A stretch of DNA of 64,000 nucleotides from Lyophyllum atratum (GCA_014905825.1 JACGCN010000052.1:1-64000); one strand, 5' to 3'; counted from the first letter of the stretch, positions 11,919 through 23,621 are shown. Numbers and translations are program-made. Notes: a model not told the origin generated them from the sequence alone.

Positions 11919-14900
11919 CTACAAACTCGTCACCTCCGAAATCTCTGAAAACCGCAGCCTATCACTCTTCAGACCATCCTCCCCGCTACGTCCAGCCATA
12001 TCCAAATGCAACGTCCCGCCCGCCTTAGCACTTCTCTCCAGTAGGTCGTCCCATCGTGCTGCCTTCTCCTGCTCCGAGAGAATGGTACCCGGACCAGTGT
12101 GCCCAAGTTCACGGAAAGTCATGACGCGTCGTGGAGGGGGCGATGGGGGCGAGACGGAGATCCAAGAGCTGGAGCGTCGGCGAATGTTGGTGATAGTCGC
12201 AGTCGAGGCAGTGCTGTGTCCGCCCGTGGACCGACGGTTGGGATTGGGGATAACGTTGGAAGGGCCAGCGATGGGCAACACCGTATCGGGTGGTGGTACA
12301 GGAACACGAGTGACGACGGACGACGAATTGACAGGGCTCGTGGGCACGGACTTGCTCCCGCCAGGTGGCGGCCTCTGGGTGCTTCTGCGAGGTCTCGGCG
12401 GCGGCTCTGTTGGGCTGAGGTTCTGCAGATCCTGCAACTGCTGCGGATGACGATGCAGCTGAGTAGCGAAGGACGACCCCGCCGACGCAGGACCTGACGT
12501 TGACGCCGGCGACGGTCTCGACCTCTTCGTATCGGTCGAAACACGGCGTGATGCGAACGCGTTGATAGGGTCCGCAGTCGAAAACGACGGAATGATGGGA
12601 GACCCCCGACCACCCCCCTCCTCATCCCGCTCATCCCGCTCTCCCATACCCCCGCCAACGTCGCCACCACCCCACATCCGCTCCCATTCCATCTCGTCTC
12701 CCCGATACCGATCCTCCTCATCATCTACCTCCCCTCCACTTCGCCCACTCCAGCTCGTATTCGGCGTTGGCGTATTCGCATCGCTCCGTATCCGATTCTG
12801 CGGGGGCGCACGGCGGGGCGGCAGAGGGAGCGACGCCAGCTCCATCGCAGGGGTATGTACGATCATCCAGTCATCGCTCTTCCTAGGCTGCTTCGTGGGT
12901 GACGAGGAAGTGGGTAAGACGAGCTTTAGCTTCTTGAACGCTTTGTTGGACCCAGCCTGGCTCTGCGACGGGCCGTAACTCGGGGCACGCGACGGGCTCT
13001 TGTGAAGCTGTAGAGAAGGGCGTGGCTGCTTCTGTACGCGTTGGTGGTTCGACTCCTCGCTCCCGCCGTGTCCCTCGTCGCTATGCATGCGGCCCAACTC
13101 GCTCGGCGGGATGATATGCTGCGCTAGCCCCATGTTCAGCTTCGGCATGGGCGGGGCAGCCTCGAACAGCAACGACGAAGCGCTCGAATGCGCAGAGGCC
13201 GACTGTTTGTATCCCGATCCCGAAAAGAACCTGGCGGAGGCAACGTCGCTCGAGTTGGGGGAGGAGGAGCGTGTGGTCGTACTCGGCCGAGCATTCGATG
13301 TGGGCGGAGACGGGCGTACAGCAGGCGTGGTAGTTTGGCTAGGGAGAGGCGAGCGGGGGAGGGGGAGGGGACTTGGGGACGGGAGGGGCTTGGTGGGTGT
13401 ACTGGGGGTAACGTTCACGCCTAGGACAAGGGACGCCTTCTTCCCCACAACCTTCCCAAGTCCGGGCGCAGCCGCCCCAGAAGAGCTCAGAGGTGACTGT
13501 GCACTCGACGGACCCCTCGGTGTAGCTGGCGAATCCTTCCCCTCTGCAGATCTCGACGGCGACGCATACTCCTTCGGTAAAGCAGGCACAGGCGGGGCGC
13601 GCACGTCCTGGTGACTATACTTCTCCCTCAACCCGCCCGTACTAATCCGCTTCATCAGCTTCCAGATCTTGCTCCCACCGCCCCCACTCGTACTCGGACT
13701 CGCGCTCGGCGTATTCCCACTCGCAGGGCTCCCACTCGCCGGACTCGACTTCACCTCCCTCTCCCTCTCCCTCTGTCTCTCCCTCTCCAGCTCCCTCTCC
13801 CTCTCCCGCCCAAGCACGCGCACCTCCTCCGGGAACTTGTCAATCGAAAGCCTCAACGACCTCCCCGACCCCGACCCCGACCCTGCCACAGTCATCCTCT
13901 TCCCACTCCTCTCCTCCTTCAGATTCGGCAGCTGACGTTCCTGCAAACTCGGCCGCCCCCTCTCGACGCTGAGACTGACCCCACGCTGCGTCTCCTCGCG
14001 CTCACTCTCACTCGCACCACGTCTCCACCGCCCCGACACCTTCCTCGTGAGCGTCCGCAACCCGCCCCCGCCCCCACTGCTAGCCGTGGTGGCCGCAGCG
14101 ACGGTCGACCGCCGTCCCAAACTTCCCAAACTCGAGCTGAGCGCGAGCGGCGACATGTCCCACGAGAGGTGATGATGGTCCTCCGGGCCTCCCACAGCCA
14201 CTACCCTTCCCGACGTAGATCCAAACACCGTATAATACGGGCCCCCACCTTCTCCCTCTCCCTCTCCGCCTCCTTCTCCCCCACCTTCTCCGAGACGCCC
14301 CTTACCCCTACCACCCGCACCTAAAGTCTGCGACGCCGCAGCCCCAGACGCCGTATGCGGTCTCCTCCCCACCTTCTGCCCCTGCCCCTGGCCCCGCACC
14401 ACCACCCGCTCAATAACTTCAAACCCACCCCCTCCCGTCCCTCCGAAACTGAGACGGCTCATCGCGCTCTCACTCGTACTGACAAAGCTCCCCCCCGCCG
14501 CGCGTCCCACACTCCCCACATCGACATCGGTATTAGGATGGGCAGCGGCCTCGCGCATCGCAGCCTGCCTTTTATACGCCGCTATAATCGCGTTCGCAGG
14601 CGTGAGTCCTTGACCAGGGTCGGGGGAGGGATTGGCGGGGCGCTGGCGGGAGGCGCTGCGGCTCGCGGGGGCGCTAGCACTTGGACCGGGACCGGGACTC
14701 GGACTGTGGCGGGAGCTAATGACAGCGTTGGACAGGTGATGTGGGTGGTGATGCGGGGAGCGAAAAGACGGGGAGTGAGTTCTCGAGGGGGCTGGGGACG
14801 AGGAGGGCGAGGGGGAAAGTGAAGACGAACGAGGGGAGGGGAAGGCGTGAGTTGCGCCTGTGGAGCAAAGAAAGATGTTAGCGTTGTCCGTGGAGGGGGC

Positions 14901-16071
14901 GGGGGGATGATGAAAGAGAGTAAATTCGCATGAGAAATAGGGAATAGGGAATAGATAGACCCCCCAGAATTCAAAACGAAGGACCAAATAAAAGAGACAT
15001 ACCGAGTCCGCAGTTCCTCCCTCCCACATCCGTGACACGTACACACGGTGTTCCTCCCTCCCTCTCCCGTTCTCCTATTCGCGTTTCTGAGGCTGAAGCA
15101 TATCCGTGCCCGACATTTTGGTGATCTCGCTGTCGAGACATGTTGAGCGCCTCACGTGTGACGACGTTCCCCTCGACGCGGGGCGTCCCAAATCCAGGCG
15201 ACCTGGAACCCGGCGCCGTCGTGGGCCTTGGCGATGTGGCACGTGATACCGAGGCGGGGGAGCCAGCGGGGAGGATGGAGGGTGTGAGTGGTGAGCGAGG
15301 TGAGAGGGGTGGGAGGGGCGAGCGGATGTCGCGGGCGGGGGGAGTGAGATGCAAGCCGGTTGCTGAGCTGTTGCGTGAGACGGATTTTGTTTTTGTAGTG
15401 GTCGTGGTAGTGGATGCGGAGGGGGAGGATACAGTCGTGGTGGATGGACGACGACGCAAAACGTTACGAACACGTTTCTCCTTCCCCTCCTTTTCCTTCT
15501 CATGCGTAGCCTCAGATCTCGACCTCGACCTCGACCTCGCCACCCCCACCGTCAAATCCAAATCCAACGGCTGCCCCCGATCAAACGAGATCTCACGCAG
15601 AGCCCTATCCCGCTCTCGATCGCTCATCGCGCGCTCCCTCTCCCGTTCGCGGCGGACCCGGTTCACAGAGCTACCTCCCCCGTCCGAAAAACTGTATCCC
15701 CCACCAGTCTCCGACTCGCTCCCACTACCATTGTGAGCACGTGCGTACGGCGGGGCGGGCTTGGCTAGGAGACGTTTCATGTCGAGGGCCCGCGGGGAGG
15801 AGGGAGGGGGGGAGACGGGGAGAGAGGGGGGGACAGGCGTGAGGGGTGGGAGCTGCTGGCCGGGTGTGGGGGTGTGGGCTGGGGTGTTTGGTGAGGAGGT
15901 GGTGGGTGCGCAGGAAGGTGTGCGGGGGAGCGGGGATGGCGGGGTGGGGGAGGATGAGGACGGGACGCGGGTGCGGGTGGTGGTTGCGTTGGTGTTCGCA
16001 GGAGAATTTCGGCTGGATGTGGTGGTTGTCATATTGGTCGTAGAACCTCGTGAGGTGGACGACGCGGACAT
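11919..16071 (-). CDS. Ser/Pro-rich, largely disordered 1335-aa protein of unknown function
   Basis: Two exons on the minus strand, 16071-15003 and 14857-11919, joined across a 145-bp intron with donor GTATGT and acceptor CACAG; the coding length of 4008 nt keeps frame and gives 1335 aa. The protein is dominated by Ser, Pro, Thr and Arg, with runs of Ser and Thr, RERERE-type tracts around residues 140-160 and again in the middle, and Gly-rich stretches. More conserved-looking islands are TPANAIIAAYKRQAAMREAA shortly after the exon junction, KIWKLMKRISTGGLREKY in the middle, a KKLKLVLP...DDWMIVHTP segment, and a C-terminal RRSSSWISVSPPSPPPRR followed by an acidic/amphipathic tail. No catalytic domain or membrane segment is visible. 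Such islands in disorder suggest a scaffold or regulatory protein rich in phosphorylation sites, but that is inference. It has no clear functional link to its neighbours. Confidence 0.75.
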
Positions 16072-17706
16072 TTATCTGTCGTCTGCGATGGGGCACTTAG
16101 CGCTATGACGAAATCTGGGAATAAAAAGGACTTACGACGGGTTTTCGTATTTCCCTTCAGGTATAGCCTCTAACTCTGGGGCGTACAAGAATTCTAGTGA
16201 GGAAAGGTAGTCAGAACGTCAGAAGAAAGAAAGACATAACGCAGTCCACGGACATGAGTCGTTCTCGGATATATTATAGGTATCTGCACGCGCCCAAAAA
16301 GAACACACGCTGGGAACACGTGGTACCCTGCGCACTGATAAGTTACAGGACAGCTGATGGACGGATCGAAAACGAATGTCGAGACGTTGAGAACGTCAGA
16401 GTCGGACCAAGAACGAAATCAAAACGAGTGTGTAAAGTGTAGCAGAGCCTGCCAGAGGTCGAGTACCGTGAGGTGCAGAGCAAAAAATATGTTTGCGATC
16501 CGGAGGTCGGACCTCGGCTACCGGCTACTCGTACCCCTTCTCACGCCTACCCAAAACAAATCACGCTCGTTGCTAGGGCGCCTACCCCGATGGTCGCTCG
16601 ACTTTCTCGCCGCCGATACCCCAAGCTAAGATACAGCTTCCGACCCTCCGACTTGGATGTACGTCGCTCTCATATATATCCTCAACACAGTACTGCAGGG
16701 CCGCTCTCAACACCTATGCAAAATGGCATTTTAAGCGCTCTCCACACCCATGTGCTGCTTTCATTTCATGAAACAGCTGACTAGGCACGATGTCGTCATA
16801 TCCATACTTGACGACGCTGCCGCCCTAACCGCCACACACGTCACCGGTCCCGAGCCTCATACGGACATCCGATAACGACCGAGGAAGGTAAGTACACGAA
16901 ATGACGTCAACTTCCTCGTGCCCACAGGAACTCTAGGTGTCGGGCACCTCAGCGAAGTATGTATGGCGACAAACGCAGGCCTCACTCCACCGGTCGGATG
17001 CGAGAGTATGATCTATGGACCAGATAAAAGCTGTGTTCGCTTGACGGTCCGTCTCGACTACATCGGCGCTGTCCTTCAAACGCTCCCAGCCCAGAAGTTG
17101 ACATAGCTCACCACCGTCACTACCACCCAAATCGCCCCTCCCAGCTCAACGCTTGCCGATGCCCCTCCTCCATCCCCATCAAATCCACCTCGCCAACATC
17201 CCACTCAGTCGCATCAGAAATCCGATCCAAAAAGAATATCACACCAAATGAACCGGCTCACTCAAATTTTACTAACTCCTTCACGCGCTCGGATCCCCGA
17301 CGCCCACGCCCCCTCTCCCTCCCACCGACCACGACCAGACGAACATGTACACCCTCCCACCCAAATTTGACGCCCTCTGGGTCGGCGATGGATCCCACGT
17401 GGTGAGACGGCAAGACAGAATTCTCGATGTGACGGATGTGGGCGATAAGATTCGAGGGGTCCCTGCGCTTGGTAAGTAGGTCTGTTTCTTTCGAGGTCAA
17501 TTTTCCCTTCGGTTCGGTTTCTCGTGCCCTGCTCCTTTCTTTTCTTTCGTTCGTTTCGCTCTGTTCTTTCTCTTGCGCTCCTTTCCCCTCCGTTTCAGTT
17601 TTTCGGTTTCCATTGGATTTCTCGTTTCGCGCCCCCGACCCCCTTGTCTTCCCCCTTGCACATCTATCCACGTTCTATTCCTCAGCTCCCCAATCACTTC
17701 GCTACA
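16072..17706. other. Intergenic upstream of the left inverted-repeat arm
   Basis: No gene is supported. Around 17346-17470 (+) a short open stretch starting at ATG and ending at a plausible donor (GCGCTTG then GTAAGT) reads like a protein (FDALWVGDGSHVVRRQDRIL), so it may be an exon or relic, but I found no partner exons. The T/C-rich tract at 17500-17700 is polypyrimidine sequence. The left arm begins near 17707. Confidence 0.4.
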
Positions 17707-17873
17707 TACATCTTCCGTCACTACTTGGTTCGTATCTTATGTTTTCTTGATCGATACTACTTGTTCTCAGCTACTTCATCAGCTTAGCCTTCGGACTTGC
17801 CGCCTCGTATCATGTCAGGAAGATCGACCACATTCTCTCGGATTGGACACTTCGCCCCAATTCTGCTCCCTAA
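17707..17873 (+). pseudogene. Last exon only of the membrane-anchored hypothetical gene found whole at 54888-55438
   Basis: This is the copy of the 3' end of the gene at 54888-55438. After the block edge the sequence reads LLGS, an intron (donor GTATCT, acceptor TTCTCAG), then YFISLAFGLAASYHV and on to the stop at 17871-17873. The upstream exons present in the right copy are absent because homology stops at ~17707, so this copy is 5'-truncated and presumably non-functional. Confidence 0.65.
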
Positions 17874-18184
17874 TGCTACATTCTCCGTCGCTGCCGTCAA
17901 CTTATCGTTATGCGGACTCCATGGAATGGAAGCACATGGCTGACACGTCACGGCTTATGCATGGAAGCGGGTCGACGCCAGCCTTGTGTATCCCAGTATT
18001 CACCACTTAACCTGCTTCGATGGGAGCTATCAACTCTTTGCAGCACCACATCGTGTGATATCGGTAGTTGCTGATTGCATCTATCCGTGCCTCAAGGCAT
18101 TTCGCGACTTAAGGCGACAGAGCCAGACAGTCCCGAATCACTATAGTCTAGTCTATCCTGTAACCCTGATCTACAACTCGATTC

Positions 18185-19290
18185 ATGCTTACGCCTCGGG
18201 AGCGTGGATTCCTCAACGACGTTGGACTTAGGATCCTTGATAACACAGCGTCGATTACGACTTCCACCCTACTGTACGGTACGCTGGTTCCTGTTTCGAT
18301 GTTCCTCCCCAGCGTTCACGTAACTATCCAGGGACATTTGTACTTCTTTTCTTTCTCTCTGCCTCCAAGGTCTTGTAAGTTTTAGTCAAGTATGCGGCCA
18401 GCCTTCTTCTTCTGACCCTCCTTCACAGCCGGCGACATGCCAGGTCCCCTTTCAACATGGGTGATGAAATGACTGTGACACGTACGATACCTCCGAAAGA
18501 CGCTGTGTGATAGCGTCAATGGACCGCTGGACGACACACGGCTGGATGATATTGATCAAAGCGACTTTAAGATCGACCAAATAACCGTTTGGACACGACA
18601 AGTGCTGGTGAGTCTACGCCCATTCCGACTCCTCACACGGGACACCGGAACCTTAGCTTACGTTACATTCTTAGCAAATTGTCGGAGACATGATCGTTGT
18701 TTGGAGGGCGTGGGCACTCTGTATAGATCACCGATGGGCCATCCTGTTTCCCTTCGCGTTACTCTTCGGAACTTGTGGTGAGTCTAGTTTCGCCAAATTC
18801 TCGATCCATGGGCGTCAGAGTTGACATCACCCGTAGCATCGTCGTTCGCCTTCCTGGCGCTTACGTCAACTCTCGACGGGTACAATGCGTACATTTTTGA
18901 TGGTGAAAGAGTCGCCGCTGCGTTATACAAGGCAGCGAATTCTTTATCACTTGCGACGAATGTATTTTCGACATTGTTGATTGCGTATATCTTATGGTAT
19001 GTCGCGCGATACTCTAACCATCCGTCACTGATACCCTCCTGGCCTTGGCCTTTAGGTCTCAGCACAAGCACTGGAATATAATCATGGGTGGAAGCTGGTC
19101 CCGTGCACAAACAATACTCCTCATGATTATCGAATCTGGCGCGATCTATGGCGCATGTCAGGTAAATGGAACATAGCAAGGGGTGTGAGCGTATTCTGAC
19201 AACTTTATCTGCAGTTAATGACTGTGATCGTAGTGCCGTACGTGTCAAGCGCTTTCATGTGGCATTACCTGATGTACGAAAATTCTAGGC
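18185..19290 (+). pseudogene. Basidiomycete multi-pass membrane protein, probably broken
   Basis: Exon-like pieces in order: a first exon from ATG at 18185 (ending YGTLVPVSMFLPSVHVTIQ, a membrane segment); a piece with DDIDQSDFKIDQITVWTRQVL ending at donor GTGAGT near 18607; QIVGDMIVVWRAWALC and a second membrane segment to ~18777; then SSFAFLALTSTLDGYNAYIF...ANSLSLATNVFSTLLIAYILW, SRAQTILLMIIESGAIYGACQ and LMTVIVVPYVSSAFMWHYL. The VGDMIVVWRAW and SLATNV...LLIAY patterns are typical of an uncharacterised mushroom seven-helix membrane family. I could not join the first exon to the second without stops around 18440-18510, so I treat it as a probable pseudogene, although missed introns are possible. 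The right arm retains only the part up to the fourth helix. Confidence 0.5.
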
Positions 19291-19369
19291 CATGTATCCG
19301 ACTATCGTTCTGCGTCTTATTGACGGAAACCGGTCGTTTACTAATTTGCACGGTTTCTCTACGACGGCG

Positions 19370-19765
19370 CTGGGAGGTTTAAGCCAGGAAAGTGGTTTCA
19401 AATTCTCCTTGCATGTCCCTCGCTCTGTTCACGAGGTGCAGGGGTGGATCGGGTACGAGGAAAGGGAGATGTGTTAGCTATTAGAGCGCCGTATGGATGT
19501 GAATAGTCATGTATCAATGGGAAATCGATTCCCGTGGCCGGAACAATCAATGTCTTAATGCCTCAAGTTATGCAAAGATCTCGAATCGAAAATCTGACAG
19601 TCATGGATCATAGATACTACAAGGGCTTTGATACAGCGGATCGAGGCAAACACCACGCAGGGACAGCACGATGACGCCTGTGAAAGACGATCTATTGAAC
19701 GTAAAACAATTCAGTAGGTTACCAAACAGAGTAAATGGAGCAGGGTCACTTAAGACGAACCACTA
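19370..19765. repeat. Third, partial copy of the sequence flanking the 175-aa genes
   Basis: This stretch matches 22188-22434 in direct orientation, and the opposite strand of 51250-51560: TGTCCCTCGCTCTGTT..., the ATGCAAA.ATC.CGAATCG string, ACTACAAGGGCTTTGATACAG, and ACCAAACAGAG. It is more diverged than the two arm copies and has no coding part, since it ends before the stop codon of the 175-aa gene. Confidence 0.8.
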
Positions 19766-20015
19766 ACCCTAGAGCCTGCACTGCCTCTCCTCCACGCACG
19801 GGTATGCTCTGACTGATATCGCGCCTGTCCGCCGCTCGTCAAGGATGAAGATGGTACATGCGAAATCAAAACTTCTAACGCACCGATTCTGCGGGAAGGT
19901 TGCGTTCAGTTCAGAATTTCCTGATGATATGTTGCCTTGTGCCTCAGGCCTTCTGAACTTGATCAATACATGACAATGTTACTTGTATATACCTAGGCAT
20001 CTCAATGGTAGTATA

Positions 20016-20767
20016 TCAACACCAGGCCCGCGCATGCGCTGAGAGTTTATTCCAAACTCCAGTTCCACCCACGGCGTCGAACTCCTCTACAGAAGCACGA
20101 TCTATATCGGCTCCCTTCGAATGTGACGACAGCTGTGCATGGACAGTCTGTACCCCTTGAATAAAGAGTCCAATCGGCGCTGGGCGGTCTTGACGCCGCA
20201 TATCATCATCCTTGCCGCGCTCAGCAACTCGTCCCATATAATCAAAAAGTTGATTTGCCCCCTGAAGAGACTGATTAGCTAGGCTGCCTTCTAATCTGAA
20301 TGATGGTGCTAATACCTTGGCCATATAATCTAATTCCTCCTTGACCGCCACAATCGCAATGATGATGTCCTCTTCAGGCGCTGTATCACCCTGGAAGACT
20401 TTGTAGATTATGAAATCCGGCTTCCATACGCCCTTCTCAAGACCTGCGTACCGGACGGTGAGCGTATACCATGAGAAGTACACGATCAGAACTCACCTGG
20501 ATCACTCCTTGAAGCGGCGTGACTGCCGTCCATCGCGTCATATGAACGCTCCGTTGATTCTGAGGACACACTGGCCTCGTTTCGTAAGAGACCTTGCGGC
20601 ACGATCACAAAATAATCGGAGGGGGGAAAGGCGAGTCCTAGGAAGGTGTGAACTATCTCGTGCATGTGCTCATATTCAAGCTGGCCAGAGAACGTATTGG
20701 TCCATCGAGTTTGAACCCAGCTGGGGACGGTGGTATCGTATGCGAGAGGCGGAGCAATTACTGGCAT
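20016..20767 (-). CDS. 232-aa protein of unknown function, left-arm copy
   Basis: Two exons, 20767-20497 and 20443-20016, joined across a 53-bp intron (GTGAGT...CGCAG); 699 coding nt, 232 aa. The start ATG is preceded in both arms by the same sequence. It is nearly identical to 52199-52950, differing at Thr/Ala 12 and Gln/Arg in the FIQGV(Q/R)TVHAQ segment. The N-terminal half has an aromatic-rich segment (VPSWVQTRWTNTFSGQLEYE); the C-terminal half contains KPDFIIY at residues 98-104 and IIIAIVAVKEE at 117-127, reminiscent of the PD...(D/E)xK layout of restriction-like nucleases but with Ala 123 where the acidic residue should be. The protein ends KLSAHARAWC. No signal peptide or membrane helix. 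Function unknown; the nuclease-fold idea is speculation. Confidence 0.7.
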
Positions 20768-21103
20768 GGTCTAGAAAGTACCTGTGGTTGTAATTGTCAA
20801 GAGGGATCGGCCAAGCACTGAGTGAAAAAAATCGAAGCTCGAGAAGATCACGACAGTGATCACGCGCCGCGCCCATCAGTGGCGTTATTGCTTCTACCCC
20901 GACTTATGTCCATGAAGATGCGTTGTGCGCATGCAGGTGTACTGTAAAGAAAAGGATACAAGTTCCAGAAATGCCCTTCACGGTCCACAACCGGGGACTT
21001 CGACCCAGACATCTTCCAATTATCCCTCGCCACTCTCCTCGGCCTGATATCCTCCCCCTTGTCGCTCAGAGAAACCAAACTCCCATCCAAGCCCAGCCCA
21101 TTC

Positions 21104-22187
21104 ACTCTCGGCGGCTCCTACTCCTGCCCACCTCCTCCAGGACCCCGGACTATCTTGAGGGAGGCTTGGTACCTATCCAGACGGATTTTGGACTTTTTGG
21201 CCTCGAAACCTAGGTCTGTTTCCAGACAAAACTGGGGGTAAATCCCTAAACACCTACATCACGTATCACGTAGGTGTCCAGACACAACTGGGGTGCGTAG
21301 GAGAAGTTAAATGACTGTCCAGACGAGATGGCCCCGTGGTGGAGTGGTTTGTAGTCGTGACACTGCGCGGTGCCAGTGACTACCGAGCCCTCGTTAGTTC
21401 GACTCCTGTATGCACTGACTTTTTCCTGCTCTTGTCACCATACAATGAACGTTGTACAAATTTGCTTGATTCGGAAATCCGAAAAAGGCGAGGCCGTGTT
21501 TGAGGAGCGATGAAGCTGTTCCGTAAAGAAAAGGATAAAGAAGATTTGAATATGTGTCTTCTGCTGTACATACATTCTAGGACTTCATTCAAAGCCCTTG
21601 GGGGTGCAGGGGAAGAAAAAAAGGGTTTTTACAGGCTTTCCAGACAAAATCAGGCATTTGGGAAGCTAGATCGGATTGTCCAGACATGGGCTGGAAATTT
21701 TTTCTAGGGTAGGTACAATCCAGACACAAATCGGCCAAAAGTGTCCAGACAGAAATCGCGAAATCGGAAATTTTTGGTATCTAGGCTCGAACGAGATTCG
21801 CCGGGGTCCTCCTCCTCCCTGTTACCCCTTATCTGCTGCCCGCCCCGCCCGCAACCAGCTCCGCCTTCTCCTCTTCCCGCCCAAGACTGTGACTCCTACT
21901 CCTCGCATCCCGCACATACCCCCGCCGGCTCAAGCGCGCCTTCTCCAGCCGGCTGCCACGACTTCGCGAGTTGACTAAGCGGCCTCTCCCCGCCCGCCGC
22001 CCATCCTGCATTAACCTCAAGTTAGAGGAGGCAGTACTTGAGAAATGGTACTCGCACTGACTAGAACGCTGTAGAACTTTCGAAAATGGGAACAGGATAC
22101 GTGAAGACGGGAAGGTCGTCCACCACCCCTGGAAACTGCGTCCACCACGTCTCGAAATCTTGCCTTCTCCGCTGTTCCGAGTAAACC
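21104..22187. other. Insertion specific to the left arm, with TCCAGACA repeats
   Basis: The right arm lacks this ~1.08 kb: homology breaks at CCATTCAC (21103) and resumes at CCCTCGCTCTGT (~22188). Between 21176 and 21750 the core TCCAGAC recurs about eight times (TTTCCAGACAAAA, GTGTCCAGACAC, CTGTCCAGACGAG, ATTGTCCAGACAT and others). Such a cluster resembles the subterminal repeats of a DNA transposon, and a tRNA-like sequence lies in the middle. I see no clear terminal inverted repeats and no gene. Confidence 0.6.
21330..21412 (+). ncRNA. tRNA-like sequence (possible SINE head or decayed tRNA)
   Basis: TGGTGGAGTGG at 21337-21347 fits a Pol III A box (TRGYNNARNNG), and AGTTCGACTCC at 21396-21406 fits a B box (GGTTCGANTCC) with one mismatch, at tRNA-like spacing. 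The T-arm and acceptor stem do not pair well, so this is not a confident functional tRNA. It may be the 5' head of a tRNA-derived short interspersed element, in keeping with its place in an arm-specific insertion. Confidence 0.35.
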
Positions 22188-22438
22188 ACGCGCCCTCGCT
22201 CTGTTGACGAGGTGCACGCATGAATGTGAATAACTTATGCAAAAATCCCGAATTGAACATCCGAGGGTTATGGATCATACATACTACAAGGGCTTTGATA
22301 CAGCGGTGGAGGCAAACACTACGAAGGGACAACACGATTACGCCTGCGAACGACGATCTATTGAACATAAAACAGTTCAATACGTTACCAAACAGAGCGA
22401 ATGGAGGAGGGCCACTTACGACGAGCCATGACACAGCG

Positions 22439-23031
22439 CTAATACCCACTGTAATAGCTGGGAGGGTTGACATCGACGTACCAATCCGGCTCCTGCTGTA
22501 TAATCCGCCGCAGTTTATCCATCTGCGCTTGGGTCGGCCTCCTCTCGTAGGAGCTCCTCATCGAGCTACACACGCACACGATTGGTACGCATCTGCCGGG
22601 CGAGCGTTCGAGCTCGAGCGAGGGGTCACGGGCATTGCAAATAACGCCCTCAATCGTCAGATTCCTCAACCGCGAAGACGCTCTTAGAAGTTTCATGGCG
22701 AGGTAAGTCTTGGTTCCTAAACTGACGGGGTCCAGGCCGTAGCCGTTGATGCGGTGGGCGTTCTGCTCGCAGTAGCTGACGAGCCACTCGGTGGAAACAG
22801 CAAAACCGTAGAGTATGCGGTGGTCCTTCGCGGCGGGTGTGCGGTAGGGGACTGGGAGGTGGATTTGATCTTGACTTGCCGTGTTGGTGGCTTTGGTTGG
22901 GTTGGGGGGTTGTTGTAACTGCCAGCAGTGGGATCATCATGAGCATACGTGAGAAAAAAGGCTGTAGACAGAGAGAAGCTTACACTCATAGCTTCGATAG
23001 ATTGCGTAAGAGACGGGATTTGAGATGACAT
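22439..23031 (-). CDS. 175-aa protein of unknown function, left-arm copy
   Basis: Two exons: 23031-22984 (48 nt, MSSQIPSLTQSIEAMS) and 22918-22439, with a 65-bp intron (donor GTAAGC, acceptor GGCAG); 528 coding nt, 175 aa. The second-exon frame was chosen because it keeps a conserved-looking body: HRILYGFAVSTEWLVSYCEQ, then TYLAMKLLRASSRLRNLTIE, then the C-terminal DWYVDVNPPSYYSGY. The right-arm copy (50647-51239) has the same exon lengths and stop, with about ten substitutions concentrated just after the intron. Preservation of frame and splice sites in both copies argues that it is a real gene. No known domain, signal peptide or membrane helix is visible. Confidence 0.7.
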
Positions 23032-23310
23032 GGGACGTGCAGTGGGATGGTGATGTGTATAAAGTGTCGATGGTGGGTGGAGATTGAACTTGTTTATTGA
23101 CACAGCCACGCGTTTTGAAGTTCCGATAATTATGCCGATGGGTTCAGAGTTCAGTGTCGACAGTGAATTCCGAGTCGGATCCGGGCGACCTTCGCCTCGT
23201 GATATACGAGAAGAGGGGTAATCTGCATATTGTCAACACGAGGGGAACGAGCGGTCTTCTCTGCGGCATCGAGGCTTTTATTGCTCGAAAACGTGTTCAT
23301 AGAAAGCCGT

Positions 23311-23313
23311 ACG
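23311..23313. other. Left copy of target-site duplication ACG
   Basis: ACG immediately precedes CACTATGG and is repeated immediately after the right terminus at 28853-28855. Removing the element and one ACG restores an open reading frame across the junction. Confidence 0.85.
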
Positions 23314-23530
23314 CACTATGGAGGCCGGCAAGGTTGCCGGTCAACCTACCACAGGTCGAATGTTGCCATTCGACCTGGTACTGGTTGATCTTTAGGTTGA
23401 TGGAATCAACCCGTCGAATAGGATGTCAATTGACCTAACAAATTGACCTCACCATGGTTGTTTATTGACCAGTAGAATTGACCTATACCATAGAGTAGTT
23501 ATCGACCATGTAAATCAACCCCAGCAAGGG
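23314..23530. repeat. Left terminal and subterminal repeats of the CACTA element
   Basis: The region starts with the CACTA terminus and contains many copies of the 7-mer TCAACCT / AGGTTGA and the related AATTGACCT in both orientations (for example GGTCAACCTA, TTTAGGTTGATGG, CAATTGACCT, ATAGAATTGACC, AAATCAACCCC). Clusters of short subterminal repeats are transposase-binding sites in CACTA elements. Confidence 0.85.
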
Positions 23531-23621
23531 CTTTCTTCACCCGGCAAGCATGGAGGGTAAGCCGTGATGAACGGGACTGTCTACTGCGTGCTATGTCGTG
23601 CTACGTCGTGCTACATTGTGT

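Larger units (their letters stand above)
17707..23151. repeat. Left arm of a large inverted repeat
   Basis: Three blocks of this arm match the right arm in reverse complement. Left 17707-18842 matches right 53943-55054; left 19771-21103 matches right 51867-53204; left 22188-23151 matches right 50533-~51555. Within the blocks identity is very high by eye (for example two amino-acid differences in 232 residues of the shared gene). Between blocks the arms differ: the left arm has 18843-19770 (rest of a membrane-protein gene plus a third partial copy of block-3 sequence) and 21104-22187 (an insertion with a tRNA-like motif). The inner edge at ~23151 cuts into a small gene. Confidence 0.9.

Noticed and set aside
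12119..15503. Overlapping long open frames opposite or beside the 1335-aa gene
   Set aside because: They are GC-rich shadow frames of the long Ser/Pro-rich gene; only the minus-strand model splices consistently.
21330..21412. A functional tRNA gene
   Set aside because: A and B boxes are present but the T-arm and acceptor stem do not pair, so only a tRNA-like sequence is claimed.
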